The translations under genes and the position numbers were made by a program. Shown one piece after another: positions 62,891-64,000 of a DNA stretch of 64,000 nucleotides. Below the pieces are notes generated by a model. That model saw only the letters and a list, made by a program, of their open reading frames with translations. It was not told the origin of the DNA and made no database searches. The DNA comes from CALCKU01 sp964571595 (GTDB taxonomy: Bacteria > Pseudomonadota > Alphaproteobacteria > Caulobacterales > Maricaulaceae): positions 10,996 through 74,995 of the forward strand of contig CAZNCJ010000005.1 in assembly GCA_964571595.1 (NCBI GenBank), read 5' to 3'. Positions within the stretch are counted from its first letter, which is position 1. Each line of letters starts with the position of its first letter.

Positions 62891-63032
62891 GGCTCTCACT
62901 TAAGCTAAACTTATTGGGCTTAGCGTAATTCATGATCTGTCTTGTTATTGCCGCCTTGCTTGATTATGCCTTTTTACAATATTTACGGGCCTTGAATTTG
63001 GAAAAGAAGGCCTTGTTAAAAAGGACGACGAA

Positions 63033-63920
63033 ATGTCTAAGATGAAAAATTCCGATATTATGTTGATAGATGGCGGTATGGGCCAAGAGCTTATCCGGCG
63101 CTCAGGCCAAGCCCCGACGCCTTTATGGGCTGCGCGCATTCTATTAGACATGCCGGAATTGGTTTTAGACCTGCATAAGGATTTTATTTATGCGGGCGCA
63201 CAAATGATTGTGCTCAATAATTACACGGCTACGCCCGAGCGCCTCACGCGTGATGCTTCGGTTGATCTTTTTGCGCCCATTCATAAAGCCGCGATCGAGG
63301 TGGCGCAAACTGCGCGGAAAACGTCGGGGCGGGACGTTAAAATCTCAGGCTGTCTCCCGCCGATCATGGCAAGCTATAAAGCCGAATTAGCCCCGAGCTT
63401 TGAGGATTGCCTAAAGTCCTATCGTGAATTGGTAGAGATCCAAAAAGACGGCGTGGATTTATTTTCTTGCGAAACGCTCTCCACCATAAGAGAGGCCAAA
63501 GCGGCCGTTACCGCCGGGCGCGAGACGGGGCTGCCTGTCTGGGTGAGTTTTACCCTCGATGATGACGCGCCGACAAAATTACGCTCAGGGGAAGATTTGA
63601 AAGCTGCCATATCTGAAGTCGCAAAGCTCGGTGCTGAGGCGGTCTTGGTCAATTGCTCCATGCCGGAAACTATGGATAAGGCCTTGCCTATATTGGTGGC
63701 CGGATTTGACAAGGTCGGAGCTTATGCAAACGGGTTCCAATCTGTCGCCCCGCTCGATGCGGGCGGCACTGTGGCGGGCATGAAAGCCAGACAAGACCTC
63801 ACGCCAGAAAAATATGCCGATTATGCGATGGGCTGGGCGCGTATGGGGGCCAAGATTATCGGCGGGTGCTGCGAGGTCGGGCCTGAGCATATCGCCGCGA
63901 TTAAGACGCGTTTGGGGTAG
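63033..63920 (+). CDS. Homocysteine S-methyltransferase family protein
   Basis: The protein has 295 residues. DGGMGQELIRR opens the barrel. Zinc-binding cysteines are in LVNCSMPE and GGCCEVGPEHI. ETLSTIREAKAAVTAGRETGLPVWVSFT is typical. These enzymes move a methyl group from S-methylmethionine or betaine to homocysteine, without the cobalamin and folate domains of MetH. AAGGACG stands ahead of the ATG. It stands alone after phaD, and the remaining 80 bases of the window hold nothing recognisable. Confidence 0.9.
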   Translation: MSKMKNSDIMLIDGGMGQELIRRSGQAPTPLWAARILLDMPELVLDLHKDFIYAGAQMIVLNNYTATPERLTRDASVDLFAPIHKAAIEVAQTARKTSGRDVKISGCLPPIMASYKAELAPSFEDCLKSYRELVEIQKDGVDLFSCETLSTIREAKAAVTAGRETGLPVWVSFTLDDDAPTKLRSGEDLKAAISEVAKLGAEAVLVNCSMPETMDKALPILVAGFDKVGAYANGFQSVAPLDAGGTVAGMKARQDLTPEKYADYAMGWARMGAKIIGGCCEVGPEHIAAIKTRLG

Positions 63921-64000
63921 GGGCTTGATGCGGATTGGGGGATATATCCCGTGGCTGTGTGAAAACGATGTTTTGTGGTATAATTTCGGTGATTGAATCG

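Noticed and set aside
62891..63032. Possible SAM-type riboswitch before the homocysteine methyltransferase gene
   Set aside because: Only a small GCTAA/TTAGC inverted repeat is visible; none of the conserved SAM riboswitch cores is present.
1..64000. CRISPR array, tRNA, rRNA, prophage or intact insertion sequence
   Set aside because: I found no regularly spaced repeats, no tRNA-like cloverleaf in the gaps, and no transposase or integrase among the proteins.
63921..64000. Start of another gene at the right edge
   Set aside because: No start codon with a ribosome site and no family-like frame in the last 80 bases.

Overview
The window reads as a piece of chromosome from a free-living, aerobic alphaproteobacterium. 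The evidence is the F0 ATP synthase operon of alphaproteobacterial type (atpI-atpB-atpE-b'-b without F1 genes), the mutY / DUF721 / DsbA-like / smc block, dapF-mtaB-ftsY, an invasion-associated-locus-B family protein, septation protein YciB, the ScfR-type fatty-acyl regulator beside the glyoxylate shunt, and a tandem glycine riboswitch before gcvT. Gene density is high, TAATG and ATGA overlaps are common, and base composition looks close to balanced. I see no phage, transposase, CRISPR array, rRNA or tRNA. The order Hyphomonadales/Maricaulales would fit, but that is inference.

Layout. 1-2953 (+): end of an aldo/keto reductase, a cyclic phosphodiesterase gene whose start region carries an in-frame stop, and a two-gene exported TPR-like/FecR cassette. 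2994-8257 (-): rlmN, an IalB-like protein, a TrmH-type methyltransferase, and a TetR - plsC - MFS lipid unit with two TetR-type palindromes upstream. 8310-8844 is the only gap over 300 bp; it holds short direct repeats. 8845-19165: a short-chain dehydrogenase (+), then on the minus strand a MATE transporter, aconitase, yciB, a thioesterase, ftsY, mtaB and dapF. 19260-23492 (+): prolyl oligopeptidase lipoprotein, dicarboxylate/amino-acid symporter, C39-like lipoprotein. 23520-31156 (-): MsbA-like ABC exporter, CysQ fused to DUF4170, pmbA, MAPEG, FrnE, MarR, rnhA, ispH. 31296-35561: a lipoprotein and argS (+), a GH10 xylanase lipoprotein and a Q/A-rich protein (-). 35702-41006 (+): glycine riboswitch and gcvT-gcvH-paiB-gcvPA-gcvPB. 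41058-53290 (mostly -): two cassettes of tiny membrane proteins flanking the ATP synthase, smc, DsbA pair, DUF721, mutY (+) and marC. 53453-58269: aceB-aceA (-) diverging from scfR (+). 58386-62890 (+): a phasin - phaC - phaZ - phaF - phaD polyhydroxyalkanoate locus. 63033-63920 (+): homocysteine methyltransferase family.

How the genes work together. The right-hand 10 kb is a carbon-storage and C2-carbon module: ScfR probably senses short-chain fatty acyl groups and controls aceB/aceA, next to a complete synthesis, granule, mobilisation and regulator set for polyhydroxyalkanoate. That set resembles the medium-chain-length locus of Pseudomonas: class II lipase box in PhaC, PhaZ-type depolymerase, histone-like PhaF, PhaD. 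Glycine cleavage is under a riboswitch, with a PaiB-like gene inserted in the operon.

The most novel-looking feature is the pair of small cassettes at 41058-41735 and 52250-53290. They share a DNA leader and a first signal/TM segment, each carries a 37-codon ORF with a good ribosome binding site, and the second has three tandem paralogous two-TM proteins of 87-92 residues. I recognise no described family for them.
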